6,359 bases of DNA from Clostridia bacterium (GTDB lineage: Bacteria; Bacillota_A; Clostridia; Christensenellales; Aristaeellaceae), in NCBI GenBank assembly GCA_017397695.1, contig JAFQIF010000070.1, forward strand, positions 1 through 6,359. Direction: 5' to 3'. The notes under the pieces were generated by a model. It saw only the letters and a program-made list of their open reading frames with translations, made no database searches and had not been told where the DNA came from. The position numbers and the translations under genes were made by a program. Below, piece after piece: positions 1-5,825 of the stretch (position 1 is its first letter; each line of letters begins with the position of its first letter).

Positions 1-177
1 CTTGTTCTCCTGAACGAACTTCTTCCACCAGGCCTTCTTGACGTTGTTCTTGAACTCGACGCCCAGCGGGCCGTAGTCCCAGGAGTTGGCCAGGCCGCCG
101 TAGATTTCGCTGCCCGGGAAGATGAAGCCGCGGCCCTTACAGAGCGCTACAACCTTGTCCATCGTGATGTTGCCCAT
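1..177 (-). CDS. glyQS: glycyl-tRNA synthetase, N-terminal part (cut by window edge)
   Basis: This is the first 59 codons of a class II, single-chain (alpha2-type) glycyl-tRNA synthetase, which charges tRNA-Gly with glycine in the cytoplasm. The family signature is clear: residues 7-14 read DKVVALCK, and residues 23-39 read [17 protein letters not shown], the conserved segment at the start of the catalytic core. The rest of the gene lies beyond base 1, so catalytic motifs 2 and 3 and the anticodon-binding domain cannot be seen. The ATG at 175-177 is chosen because a GGAGAG ribosome binding site lies 7 bases upstream (185-190); a second ATG at codon 6 has no such site. The gene is preceded by a T-box leader and its own promoter, so expression should rise when tRNA-Gly is uncharged. 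Confidence 0.95.
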   Translation of the reverse strand, partial: MGNITMDKVVALCKGRGFIFPGSEIYGGLANSWDYGPLGVEFKNNVKKAWWKKFVQENK

Positions 178-229
178 AATGATACTCTCCTTTTCTTCTC
201 GGGGTAATCATATAAACAATAGAACCGCG

Positions 230-275
230 AAAAGACACGCCCCGAATCCGCATCTTCGCTTGGATTCAAGGGACG
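230..275 (-). terminator. T-box-controlled intrinsic terminator
   Basis: On the minus strand CGTCCC (270-275) pairs with GGGGCG (238-243), and GAATCC (262-267) pairs with GGATTC (244-249). There is a two-base bulge between the helices and a 12-base loop, and the T-rich tail TGTCTTTT covers 230-237. The 5' strand overlaps the antiterminator partner at 268-277, so the two structures exclude each other, as expected for a transcriptional T-box. Confidence 0.88.
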
Positions 276-385
276 AAAGTTGCCTTCCGCGGTTCCACCC
301 TTGTTGACGCAGGAAACCCGCGTCCACTTTTTTATGCTTTTATGCGCATCGCTCCGGGCTGCCAACCCCATCACAGCGATTTGCA
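230..385 (-). promoter_or_regulatory. T-box riboswitch leader of glyQS
   Basis: Seen: the T-box core AGGGTGGAACCGCG lies at 288-301 (minus strand), with its antiterminator partner TTCGTCCCTT at 268-277. A stem III hairpin (GACGCGGG, loop TTT, CCTGCGTC) lies just upstream at about 304-322. A terminator that competes for the CGTCCC strand follows at 238-275. Known: such leaders bind uncharged tRNA through a codon-like specifier and the tRNA 3' end, which stabilises the antiterminator and lets transcription proceed. The position directly before glyQS implies tRNA-Gly sensing. Odd: only about 60 bases lie between the predicted transcript start and stem III, so stem I must be very short. Its base is probably ATCGCT pairing with AGCGAT. 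Candidate specifiers are GGC (followed by A) or GGA; I cannot decide between them. Confidence 0.93.
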
Positions 386-391
386 AAGGTA

Positions 392-420
392 ATCATACTA
401 AAGATGCGCCGTTTTGTCAA
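392..420 (-). promoter_or_regulatory. sigma-A-type promoter of glyQS leader
   Basis: Minus strand: a perfect -35 TTGACA (415-420), a 17-base spacer, and -10 TATGAT (392-397). The predicted start is near 384-386, which puts the start codon about 208 bases downstream. It lies just after the nuclease gene stop (436), so glyQS has its own promoter. I see no terminator between that stop and this promoter, so readthrough from upstream would also pass through the T-box. Confidence 0.87.
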
Positions 421-435
421 GCTATTGTTTGCTTT

Positions 436-1050
436 TCAGGCGCGATGCTTCGGCCTTCTTCCGCTGATCTTCATCATATGCGAAAGTTTTTTGCCGTCCC
501 ACAGCAGCACGCCGGTTGACTGTGCCAGTTCCTTCGCTCCGCGCGTAAACTCGCCCGGGCAGATCACCGCCGCCGCGTCGCATCCGTAAAACTGCGCGCC
601 CGTATACGCCTCCTGCACCGCAAAATTACCCACGCTGCCCTCGTAGTTCTTGCATTGGATGGCATAGGTTTTGCCGTTTCTCTCAGCAAGAATATCCACA
701 CCCTGATCGCCGCTGCCCTTCGTCAGGGCCACATGCCTGAAGCCGTTATCCTCCAGCACCAGCGCAACATACGCCTCGAATTCCGGCCCGTCCAGCTTCA
801 GGCAGCGGGAGGCATGGTTTTTCGGCGCCGCGATTTTTCGGGCAATCCAAACAGGAATGCTCAGCAGCAAGCCTGCCATCTTGGCCATCAGCAGCAGCAA
901 GCCACGAATAAGCGCAAGCAGCCCGCGGCTCGCCATGGCAAGCAGCCAGACCACCGCGCCAGAAACGCCCTCGCAGATACAATCAATCAGCGAAAGCAGC
1001 CCATCAAGCAGCATCGCAAGCAGGCTGCGTTTTTTCTTTTTTCGTGCCAA
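436..1050 (-). CDS. membrane-anchored Mrr-type restriction endonuclease-like protein
   Basis: A 204-residue protein in two parts. Residues 1-75 begin with a basic stretch (RKKKKR) and are then very hydrophobic, with likely membrane segments near 29-41 and 44-70. Residues 86-190 match the Mrr catalytic domain (PD-(D/E)xK fold): GPEFEAYVALVLEDNGF at 88-104, GSGDQGVDILAE at 112-123 with the acidic catalytic residue D119, and IQCKNY at 131-136 giving the Q132-x-K134 pair, followed by VQEAYTGAQFYGCDAA. All expected catalytic residues are present, so a nuclease activity is plausible. The substrate is unknown; family members cut modified or foreign DNA. The start is TTG at 1048-1050, with GGGAG 10 bases upstream (1061-1065). 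It lies 19 bases after the acetyltransferase gene and is the last gene of that cluster. No methylase is nearby, which argues against a classical restriction-modification pair. Confidence 0.86.
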   Translation of the reverse strand: MARKKKKRSLLAMLLDGLLSLIDCICEGVSGAVVWLLAMASRGLLALIRGLLLLMAKMAGLLLSIPVWIARKIAAPKNHASRCLKLDGPEFEAYVALVLEDNGFRHVALTKGSGDQGVDILAERNGKTYAIQCKNYEGSVGNFAVQEAYTGAQFYGCDAAAVICPGEFTRGAKELAQSTGVLLWDGKKLSHMMKISGRRPKHRA

Positions 1051-1069
1051 ATCCGGTATACTCCCATGT

Positions 1070-1630
1070 TCACCGTTTCCATTCGGTCTTCAGAATCGCG
1101 TGCATACACGCATCGACAATTCCTTGATTATTCCAGTCTCCACGCCTGTGCACGCCTTCTTTTCGCATGCCGCACTTTTCCATCACCGCGCCGGAATTCG
1201 GGTTGTTCACGTCATGTCTGGCTTCCACGCGCTCCATGCCCACCTCGTCAAACAGAAATCCGATGACTCCGGCAAGCGCTTCGGATGTGATCCCCTGACG
1301 CCACCATGCACGGCCGATGCAGTATCCAACCTCCGCCTTTCTGACGGCATGATCACAGAAGACAACGGCAATACTTCCAATCGGCAAATCGTCCTGCGCT
1401 TTGACTGTAATCGCCCACTGATAGTTGTCCGGCTTTTTGTATGCGTCCGTCCAGGCAGCCAGCAGCTGCCTGGTCACATCGGCGTTTGCATGTACAGGCC
1501 ACGTCAGGAAGCGCGTCACCTCCGGATCGCTCGCCCAGCGCTCATACATCGTCTGTGCATCCTCCATGCGAAACCGGCGCAGAATCAAACGATCTGTTTC
1601 AATCGTCTGCGTTCCCTTGTGCGTCACCAT
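1070..1630 (-). CDS. GNAT family N-acetyltransferase (RimJ/RimL type)
   Basis: A 186-residue single-domain acetyltransferase that should transfer an acetyl group from acetyl-CoA to an amine. The opening ETDRLILRRF (11-20) followed by MEDA is typical of the RimJ/RimL branch. The acetyl-CoA pyrophosphate loop is around 107-117 (RAWWRQGITSE), and NPNSGAVMEKCGM at 143-155 is the usual C-terminal cofactor-contacting segment. The length is normal for the family. The natural substrate cannot be told; members act on ribosomal proteins, other proteins, antibiotics or small amines. The ATG at 1630 has GGAGG at 1637-1641, six bases upstream. The gene begins 15 bases after the ispDF stop and ends 19 bases before the Mrr-type gene, so it is very likely co-transcribed with both. 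The neighbours give no clue to its substrate. Confidence 0.9.
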   Translation of the reverse strand: MVTHKGTQTIETDRLILRRFRMEDAQTMYERWASDPEVTRFLTWPVHANADVTRQLLAAWTDAYKKPDNYQWAITVKAQDDLPIGSIAVVFCDHAVRKAEVGYCIGRAWWRQGITSEALAGVIGFLFDEVGMERVEARHDVNNPNSGAVMEKCGMRKEGVHRRGDWNNQGIVDACMHAILKTEWKR

Positions 1631-1645
1631 AAGCAGCCTCCGTCA

Positions 1646-2833
1646 TTACGCCTTCTCGATGCACGCTACGGCATGCGTGGAGATGCCCAGCATCTCGCCC
1701 TCAAAACCGAGTTTCTCGGTCGTCGTCGCCTTCACGTTCACGCAGTCCAGATCGATCTTCAGATGTGCTGCGATATTTGCACGCATCGTCTCGATATAGT
1801 CCTTGAGCTTGGGCTTCTGAGCAATGATGGTCACGTCCACGTTGCCCACCGTATAACCCTTATTCCAGATCAGCTCCATCACATGATCGAGCAGTTTTCC
1901 GGAGTCTGCGCCCTTATACTGCATGTCCGTATCCGGGAAATGGCGTCCGATATCGCCCATCGCCGCCGCACCCAGCAGCGCATCCATCAGCGCATGATAC
2001 GCCACGTCTGCGTCGCTATGGCCCAGCAACCCAACCGTGTGCGGAATCTCTACGCCGCAGAGGATCAGTTTCCTGCCCTCCACCAGCCTGTGTACGTCAT
2101 ATCCGTGTCCGATGCGCATGCTCTTTTCCTCCTTCTTCGCCTCGCCCCGGCGTACGAGCACCTCGCCCGCCAGCAGCATATCCTCCGGCGTCGTCAGCTT
2201 GATGTTCTCCACATCGCCGTCGGTAAGATGGACTGTATGACCCATCCATTCGGCAAGCATCGCGTCGTCCGTCGCGCGCAGGCCCGCGTCATTGCCATGT
2301 TCAAAGCGTGCATGCGCTTGACGGATGAGCTTTGCATCGAACGTCTGCGGGGTCTGCACAGCGCGCAGCGTATCGCGGATGGGCGTATCGATTACGCATC
2401 CGTTTGCATCCACGCGCTTAATGGTATCCTTGAGCATGACGGCCGCCACGCCGCTGCCATACTGCTTCGCGCTGTCGATGGTTCTTTCGATCACCTCACG
2501 CGTGACCAGCGGCCTTGCGCCGTCATGAATGGCGATGATATCCGCAGCTTCGCTGCAGGCCTGAATGCCGCGAAGAACGCTTTCCTGCCTGTCCGTGCCG
2601 CCCTCTACAACTGCACGAACCGCCACGCCTGCATCCGCAAACATATACGTCATTTCGGCAATATCATCTGCGCCTGTGACGACAACAATGCCACCGTCAA
2701 ACAGCCCGCTCTCCGCAAACGCACGCGCCGTGCGCACCACGATCGGCTCGCCGCACAGCGGATAGAGCACCTTATTGCGGTCCAGCCCCATGCGCGAGCC
2801 GCGGCCCGCCGCCACAATCACAGCCGCATTCAT
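1646..2833 (-). CDS. ispDF: bifunctional IspD/IspF enzyme of the MEP isoprenoid pathway
   Basis: A 395-residue fusion of two non-consecutive enzymes of the methylerythritol phosphate pathway. The N-terminal half (about 1-230) is IspD, which joins CTP to MEP to give CDP-ME. It shows the nucleotide-binding AAGRGSRMG (8-16), K21 at the catalytic lysine position, and IHDGARPL (102-109). A short charged linker (EAKKEEKS) leads to IspF from residue 239, which cyclises CDP-ME 2-phosphate to MEcPP. Its metal ligands are visible as D246 and H248 in GYDVH and H272 in GHSDAD, with TTTEKLGF at 370-377. Both active sites look intact. I chose the ATG at 2831-2833, which overlaps the rqcP stop by one base (TGATG), with GGAGG at 2844-2848. 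A TTG one codon upstream is equally spaced for that site and cannot be excluded. The step between these two, IspE, is not in the window. Confidence 0.96.
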   Translation of the reverse strand: MNAAVIVAAGRGSRMGLDRNKVLYPLCGEPIVVRTARAFAESGLFDGGIVVVTGADDIAEMTYMFADAGVAVRAVVEGGTDRQESVLRGIQACSEAADIIAIHDGARPLVTREVIERTIDSAKQYGSGVAAVMLKDTIKRVDANGCVIDTPIRDTLRAVQTPQTFDAKLIRQAHARFEHGNDAGLRATDDAMLAEWMGHTVHLTDGDVENIKLTTPEDMLLAGEVLVRRGEAKKEEKSMRIGHGYDVHRLVEGRKLILCGVEIPHTVGLLGHSDADVAYHALMDALLGAAAMGDIGRHFPDTDMQYKGADSGKLLDHVMELIWNKGYTVGNVDVTIIAQKPKLKDYIETMRANIAAHLKIDLDCVNVKATTTEKLGFEGEMLGISTHAVACIEKA

Positions 2834-3090
2834 CAAAGGTCGTCCTCCCCATCCAGCAGCTCATACATGAGCGCCGCATCGTTTTTGCGCACAGTTTCCG
2901 CCACCTGCAGAATGCGGAACTTTGCCATCTTCTCACCAAAGCGGATCTCCAACACGTCGCCTTCCTTCACCTCACTGGAGGGTTTGGCCACCTTGCCGTT
3001 GATCGTCACGCGTCCGCCCTCGCTTGCTTCCTTGGCAACCGTACGGCGCTTGATGATGCGGGAAACCTTCAGGTATTTATCCAGTCTCAT
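2833..3090 (-). CDS. rqcP: S4-domain RNA-binding protein RqcP (YabO family)
   Basis: An 85-residue protein that is almost entirely an S4 RNA-binding domain. It opens [23 protein letters not shown], followed by [20 protein letters not shown] at about 26-45, and matches the YabO/RqcP family, known in Bacillus to work with RqcH on the 50S subunit to add alanine tails to stalled nascent chains. The acidic C-terminal tail (LLDGEDDL) is a small extension. The ATG at 3088-3090 has AAGGAG at 3099-3104, eight bases upstream. The stop TGA shares a base with the ispDF ATG, which suggests translational coupling. It is the first gene of the rqcP-ispDF-acetyltransferase-nuclease run. I could not identify a convincing promoter in the 183 bases upstream. 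Heat-shock protein Hsp15 is a related S4 protein, but length and sequence fit RqcP better. Confidence 0.92.
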   Translation of the reverse strand: MRLDKYLKVSRIIKRRTVAKEASEGGRVTINGKVAKPSSEVKEGDVLEIRFGEKMAKFRILQVAETVRKNDAALMYELLDGEDDL

Positions 3091-3109
3091 AAAAAACGCT
3101 CCTTCTCTC

Positions 3110-3274
3110 AGGGGCTGCCGCCCCTAAAACCCCGCCCGAGGGACATCGTCCCTCAGACTCCCTTCTTCGCTTCGCGCCTGCTTCAAACCGCAAAGCACGG
3201 CAAACTGCGTTTGCCAGCGATTATTGTAATTTCTCGTTCAATCCTATTGTAGGGAAGGGGCTCTGCTCCTCCCT
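3110..3274. repeat. cluster of four short perfect or near-perfect hairpins
   Basis: This 183-base gap before rqcP has no gene. It contains four inverted repeats in a row: AGGGGC/GCCCCT (3110-3125, loop TGCC), GAGGGAC/GTCCCTC (3138-3154, loop ATC), GGCAAAC/GTTTGCC (3199-3215, loop TGC), and AGGG-A-AGGGGC pairing with GCTCCT-CCCT (3251-3274, loop TCT, with a bulged A). None is followed by a T-run on either strand, so they are not standard terminators. They resemble the GC-rich intergenic palindromes that recur in clostridial genomes, or RNA-processing sites between the membrane-protein gene and rqcP. The function is not known. Confidence 0.7.
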
Positions 3275-4830
3275 CACGCGTCATTCTCTCTTGCTCTGCT
3301 CGCCAGTACCGGCAGACAGCAGACGAACGGATAAACATACCGTCCCGCCATTACTGGGCCCAGCAGGAACGTGCCCCACAAAAGCACCGGCAGCAGTGCG
3401 GCCGCAAAACTCTTCCAGCGGCCAAGGTACATCTCCCTGAGCACGAAGAAGAGCATGACCCAAATAATCAGGCCCATGTTGAAGGCATAGCCCACAACCG
3501 GAATCTGCATCGCACCCTGCGCACCAAATCGCCAGGAGAGCGATGCAAGGACGCGCGGCAGTAAGCTCTGCGAGGAGATTCTCTCAAAGTCACACCATTC
3601 ATAGTACTGATCGCTGACGCCCATCTGCAGGTAGTAGCCCGACACGCCGTACTCTCCGTAGGGATACCAGAAGGCATACGTGAGCTTGAGCAGCGCGTCA
3701 AAATACGCCTTCGGGCACTTTTTCGCCACGCTCAGATAAACCTTCGCGTACTTCCCCGGATCGCTCAGAAAGCGCTCCGTATCAAATTCAAACTTGACCG
3801 GGTCAGAGATCGTCGGATCATACAGACGCCAGCTTTCTTCCGGCATCAGTTCATCAATCGCCTGTTTTTCTTCCTGAGTGAGCAGTTCGCCATGCATATT
3901 CCGGGCGCGCGCCAGCTGCTGAATCGGCCAGGAGAGCATCTCGCACAGATCACCTTCCGCCGCCTGCGTTGCAGTTTTCATCATACCGCCGGCGCCCATG
4001 CACAGCGCAACCGCCAGCAGTGCAGCGCCTGCCGTGCGCAGCGCCGCTTTCCTAAAAAGAATCAGTACCGTCACGATCCACACAGCCATAGCATAGAGCG
4101 CATTGTTGCGCAGCAGCAGCATGCCTGCACCACACAGCACAATCCCCGCAGCAAGCCTTTTATCCTTTTTCTCCAGTACGAGCATCTCGCGCATCAATGC
4201 CAGCGTCAGCACAAACAGACCGGAAAAAAGTACATCCTTTGTAGCATTGACAGCCATCATCATGTGCAGCGGATACAAAGCAAAAAATACAGCGGACCAT
4301 TTTGCTGCACGCGTACCGCTCTGTCTGGCGATCGAAGCACAGCTGGCGGCAAAGCACGCCGCAAGCGCAATCATCTGAAAAACGGTATACAGCGCCGCAC
4401 CGAGATTGATATGCCCCAGCATATGTCCCAGCTTCACGCAGCTGCCCATCAGCAGCGTATGCAGCAGCGGATGATGCGTCGAGTATTCACCCGTAAAAAC
4501 CTGCTCAAGCTGAAAGGGGACGTCATAAGCAAACGATCCAGGGAATGCGATCAGCAGCATAGGGATATAGCATACAAGTATGCCCCCAAATGCCTTTCCG
4601 GCAGAAAAGTGTTCGCCGGCATATACATGCTGCGCATGCTTTTCGCTGCGCGAAAAGAACAGCCACAGCAGCGCCATCGCCGGAAGTACCAACCCCGCAG
4701 CAGCAAGCAGCGCACAAACCGGCCGGCTGCTTTCTATGTGCTCTGTATGATAGCCGAATGCAGCAAACAACGCATACATTACGCCGCCCAATACAATCGC
4801 CGCAATCTTTGCCAGCCGCCTTTTCTTCAT
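3274..4830 (-). CDS. polytopic membrane protein, DUF6020 / GT-C glycosyltransferase-like
   Basis: A 518-residue integral membrane protein. Hydrophobic segments lie near 8-26, 37-60, 83-99, 144-165, 198-215, 226-260, 265-283, 446-466, 474-495 and 498-511, with a large soluble loop at about 285-440. After the third segment, AYDVPFQLEQVFTGEYSTHH (101-120) and then PLLHTLL carry the conserved D103 and the H119-H120-P121 group. NATKDVLFS (195-203) and LLRNN (239-243) are also typical of DUF6020-like proteins. By analogy with GT-C enzymes, the first outside loop with its Asp may hold the active site for transfer from a polyprenyl-phosphate sugar donor; this is inference. The start is ATG at 4828-4830, supported by AAAGGGGGG at 4836-4844 and a promoter at 4865-4893. 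Longer in-frame starts up to 4968 lie upstream of or inside that promoter and were rejected. Confidence 0.82.
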   Translation of the reverse strand: MKKRRLAKIAAIVLGGVMYALFAAFGYHTEHIESSRPVCALLAAAGLVLPAMALLWLFFSRSEKHAQHVYAGEHFSAGKAFGGILVCYIPMLLIAFPGSFAYDVPFQLEQVFTGEYSTHHPLLHTLLMGSCVKLGHMLGHINLGAALYTVFQMIALAACFAASCASIARQSGTRAAKWSAVFFALYPLHMMMAVNATKDVLFSGLFVLTLALMREMLVLEKKDKRLAAGIVLCGAGMLLLRNNALYAMAVWIVTVLILFRKAALRTAGAALLAVALCMGAGGMMKTATQAAEGDLCEMLSWPIQQLARARNMHGELLTQEEKQAIDELMPEESWRLYDPTISDPVKFEFDTERFLSDPGKYAKVYLSVAKKCPKAYFDALLKLTYAFWYPYGEYGVSGYYLQMGVSDQYYEWCDFERISSQSLLPRVLASLSWRFGAQGAMQIPVVGYAFNMGLIIWVMLFFVLREMYLGRWKSFAAALLPVLLWGTFLLGPVMAGRYVYPFVCCLPVLASRARENDA

Positions 4831-4835
4831 CCGCA

Positions 4836-4844
4836 CCCCCCTTT
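4836..4844 (-). promoter_or_regulatory. ribosome binding site fixing the membrane-protein start
   Basis: AAAGGGGGG on the minus strand ends five bases before the ATG at 4830. It sets the start well inside the longer open frame. The eight bases AAAGGGGG (4837-4844) are exactly complementary to CCCCCTTT at 5022-5029, inside the nearby small RNA candidate. Confidence 0.75.
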
Positions 4845-4848
4845 CTCC

Positions 4849-4864
4849 GACAGATTCTTCTGTC
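4849..4864. other. inverted repeat at the predicted transcript start (possible operator)
   Basis: GACAGA and TCTGTC form a perfect 6-base inverted repeat around TTCT, directly next to the -10 box (4865-4870) and covering the expected transcript start. In that place it could be a repressor operator or a short 5' hairpin of the mRNA. No regulator can be named. Confidence 0.45.
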
Positions 4865-4893
4865 AGTTTATCACAACCGACGCAAATACTCAA
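4865..4893 (-). promoter_or_regulatory. probable promoter of the membrane-protein gene
   Basis: Minus strand -35 TTGAGT (4888-4893), a 17-base spacer, and -10 TAAACT (4865-4870). Each box matches the sigma-A consensus at four of six positions. The transcript start is expected near 4858, giving a leader of about 28 bases. Confidence 0.55.
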
Positions 4894-4972
4894 TTGTTTC
4901 CCTTTCTTTGTGTGCATGACCATTATCGACAATCTTCCAAATGCGCATTGTTTTCCGTTTTTCAACATATTC

Positions 4973-5000
4973 CTGTCACATTTGCCCGGTATACTATACT
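4973..5000 (+). promoter_or_regulatory. candidate plus-strand promoter for the small RNA
   Basis: -35 CTGTCA (4973-4978), a 16-base spacer, and -10 TATACT (4995-5000). A second, overlapping TATACT starts at 4990. The odd-length palindrome GTATACTATAC (4989-4999) covers both -10 boxes. The -35 is a moderate match (four of six) and the -10 a good one (five of six). The start is predicted near 5005-5008. Confidence 0.5.
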
Positions 5001-5006
5001 TATCAA

Positions 5007-5150
5007 AGGCGGATCCCCATTCCCCCTTTGCAGCGCCTTCGCCTCTTCCCCTCCGTGCGAAGGCACGAATCTTCCTTTTTCTTCCCCTTCCTCATTTTAT
5101 TCCCTTCCACACGAAAAGGACCGCAGCCTTCCCCGCTGCAGGTCCTTTTC
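5007..5150 (+). ncRNA. candidate CU-rich trans-acting small RNA
   Basis: No convincing protein frame begins here, and no purine-rich ribosome site is present on the plus strand. The segment lies between a plus-strand promoter candidate and a strong terminator, and would be about 145 bases long. It can form a hairpin GCCTTCGC/GCGAAGGC (5035-5042 with 5057-5064) with a 14-base loop, then a pyrimidine-rich linker (5071-5112), then the terminator hairpin. The heptamer CTTCCCC occurs three times exactly: in the first loop (5045-5051), in the linker (5081-5087) and in the terminator loop (5128-5134). The first loop also carries CCCCTCC. Known Gram-positive small RNAs such as RsaE/RoxS expose C-rich loops that pair with Shine-Dalgarno sequences; a similar role here is inference. 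I do not recognise a named family. Confidence 0.5.
5113..5150 (+). terminator. strong intrinsic terminator, possibly bidirectional
   Basis: GAAAAGGACCGCAGC (5113-5127) pairs with GCTGC-A-GGTCCTTTTC (5135-5150), a 15-base-pair stem with one bulged A and the loop CTTCCCC. The T-rich end runs on into CTATTG. It could also act on the minus strand. However, the DUF4364 operon already has its own terminator at 5202-5228 and the membrane-protein gene reads away from it, so a plus-strand transcript from about 5007 is the natural user. Confidence 0.85.
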
Positions 5151-5201
5151 TATTGATATCCGCTTTTGATCATCCGTCCCAATGCACCCGATAAAACGCA
5201 T

Positions 5202-5228
5202 AAAAAAGAAGCGGCGCACGTCCGCTTC
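5202..5228 (-). terminator. intrinsic terminator of the HPr-like/DUF4364 operon
   Basis: Minus strand: GAAGCGG (5222-5228), loop ACGTGCG, CCGCTTC (5208-5214), then six T residues (5202-5207). It starts only a few bases after the DUF4364 stop at 5236 and works in that direction only. Confidence 0.92.
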
Positions 5229-5235
5229 CGACAGT

Positions 5236-5799
5236 TTATTGTTTGGCCTGTTCCTCAGGCTTATCCGCATGGTCTTCAGGCAGTTCGCCCAGTCGGTCCA
5301 TGATTGTCTGATACAGATATGGCGCTTCCTTCGGCCAGCGCTCACAGAATCGCTTGGCCTGCGTCTTGGTCGCCGCTGTCAGCGTCATAGAAAAAATCTC
5401 CTCGCCGGACTCCAGAACCCGCAGCGTAACAGCATAGCCATTGCCTGACGACTGAAAATCCGCAGGCATGGACCGCTCGTCGCGCAATCGCAAACGCCAT
5501 GCAGCGCTGTATTTATCCAGTTTCTCCTGCTGAGAAGCGCGGATACGCGAACCAAAGAGTTCCATACTCTGGCGGCCCTGAGGCGTCAGCACCAGCAGCA
5601 TGCCCTCCAGATGCCGAGACTGACGCACAAATCCGGCTTCCTTGAGCCCCGACAGCGCCAGATAAAACTGAAACTGACTTTCAAGCGCCGTTTCCACAAC
5701 AAAGCGCAGCAGCTGTTCCTCCGTGCAGCCGCCCAATCTGTCAAGCGCGCACAGCAGTACGAGCTTGTCCTCCTCTTCCGTGGCATGCACATCAAACAC
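5236..5799 (-). CDS. DUF4364 family winged-helix protein
   Basis: A 187-residue protein matching the DUF4364 family of Clostridia. Residues 10-75 look like a winged helix-turn-helix: helices at about 11-21, 25-38 and 41-55, then LKEAGFVRQ (52-60) and the wing strand MLLVLTPQGRQSMELF (67-82), where TPQG is the usual turn. The remainder (about 88-170) is a mixed region of no known function, followed by an acidic, charged tail. Members are thought to bind DNA, but target and signal are unknown, and no cysteine or histidine cluster suggests a metal sensor. The start is GTG at 5797-5799, fixed by AAGGAGG at 5807-5813, seven bases away. It follows the HPr-like gene after 26 bases and precedes a clean terminator, so it is the second and last gene of that operon. 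Confidence 0.88.
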   Translation of the reverse strand: MFDVHATEEEDKLVLLCALDRLGGCTEEQLLRFVVETALESQFQFYLALSGLKEAGFVRQSRHLEGMLLVLTPQGRQSMELFGSRIRASQQEKLDKYSAAWRLRLRDERSMPADFQSSGNGYAVTLRVLESGEEIFSMTLTAATKTQAKRFCERWPKEAPYLYQTIMDRLGELPEDHADKPEEQAKQ

Positions 5800-5806
5800 A
5801 GGCGTA

Positions 5807-5813
5807 CCTCCTT
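5807..5813 (-). promoter_or_regulatory. ribosome binding site deciding a GTG start
   Basis: A full AAGGAGG on the minus strand, seven bases before the GTG at 5799. It is the strongest such site in the window and compensates for the non-ATG start of the DUF4364 gene. Confidence 0.88.
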
Positions 5814-5825
5814 GTCAGGCGGCTA

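Noticed and set aside
857..3127. 756-codon open frame on the plus strand
   Set aside because: It lies opposite four well-recognised minus-strand genes (Mrr-type, GNAT, ispDF, rqcP), its translation resembles no known protein, and it has no ribosome binding site. It is an antisense shadow created by the codon use of the real genes.
3216..3250. Possible promoter for rqcP around TACAAT and TTGAAC on the minus strand
   Set aside because: The boxes cannot be placed at a 16-18 base spacing, so no promoter is called.
3110..3274. CRISPR array
   Set aside because: The inverted repeats differ from each other and there are no regularly spaced direct repeats.
4831..4968. 46-residue N-terminal extension of the membrane protein
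   Set aside because: The extension is hydrophilic and unlike the family, it would need transcription from upstream of the predicted promoter, and the best ribosome binding site is at 4836-4844 before the inner ATG.
5057..5112. GTG-initiated small peptide on the plus strand
   Set aside because: There is no purine-rich ribosome site upstream, and the frame runs into the terminator stem.
3892..5169. 425-codon open frame on the plus strand
   Set aside because: It is mostly antisense to the clear membrane-protein gene, its product is rich in His, Gln and Arg with no domain pattern, and it runs through promoters and a terminator. It is a shadow frame.
4910..5194. Small plus-strand frames (94 and 71 codons) over the small RNA candidate
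   Set aside because: They start upstream of the predicted transcript start, have no ribosome binding site, and translate only pyrimidine-rich DNA into Phe/Pro/Ser/Leu-rich sequence.
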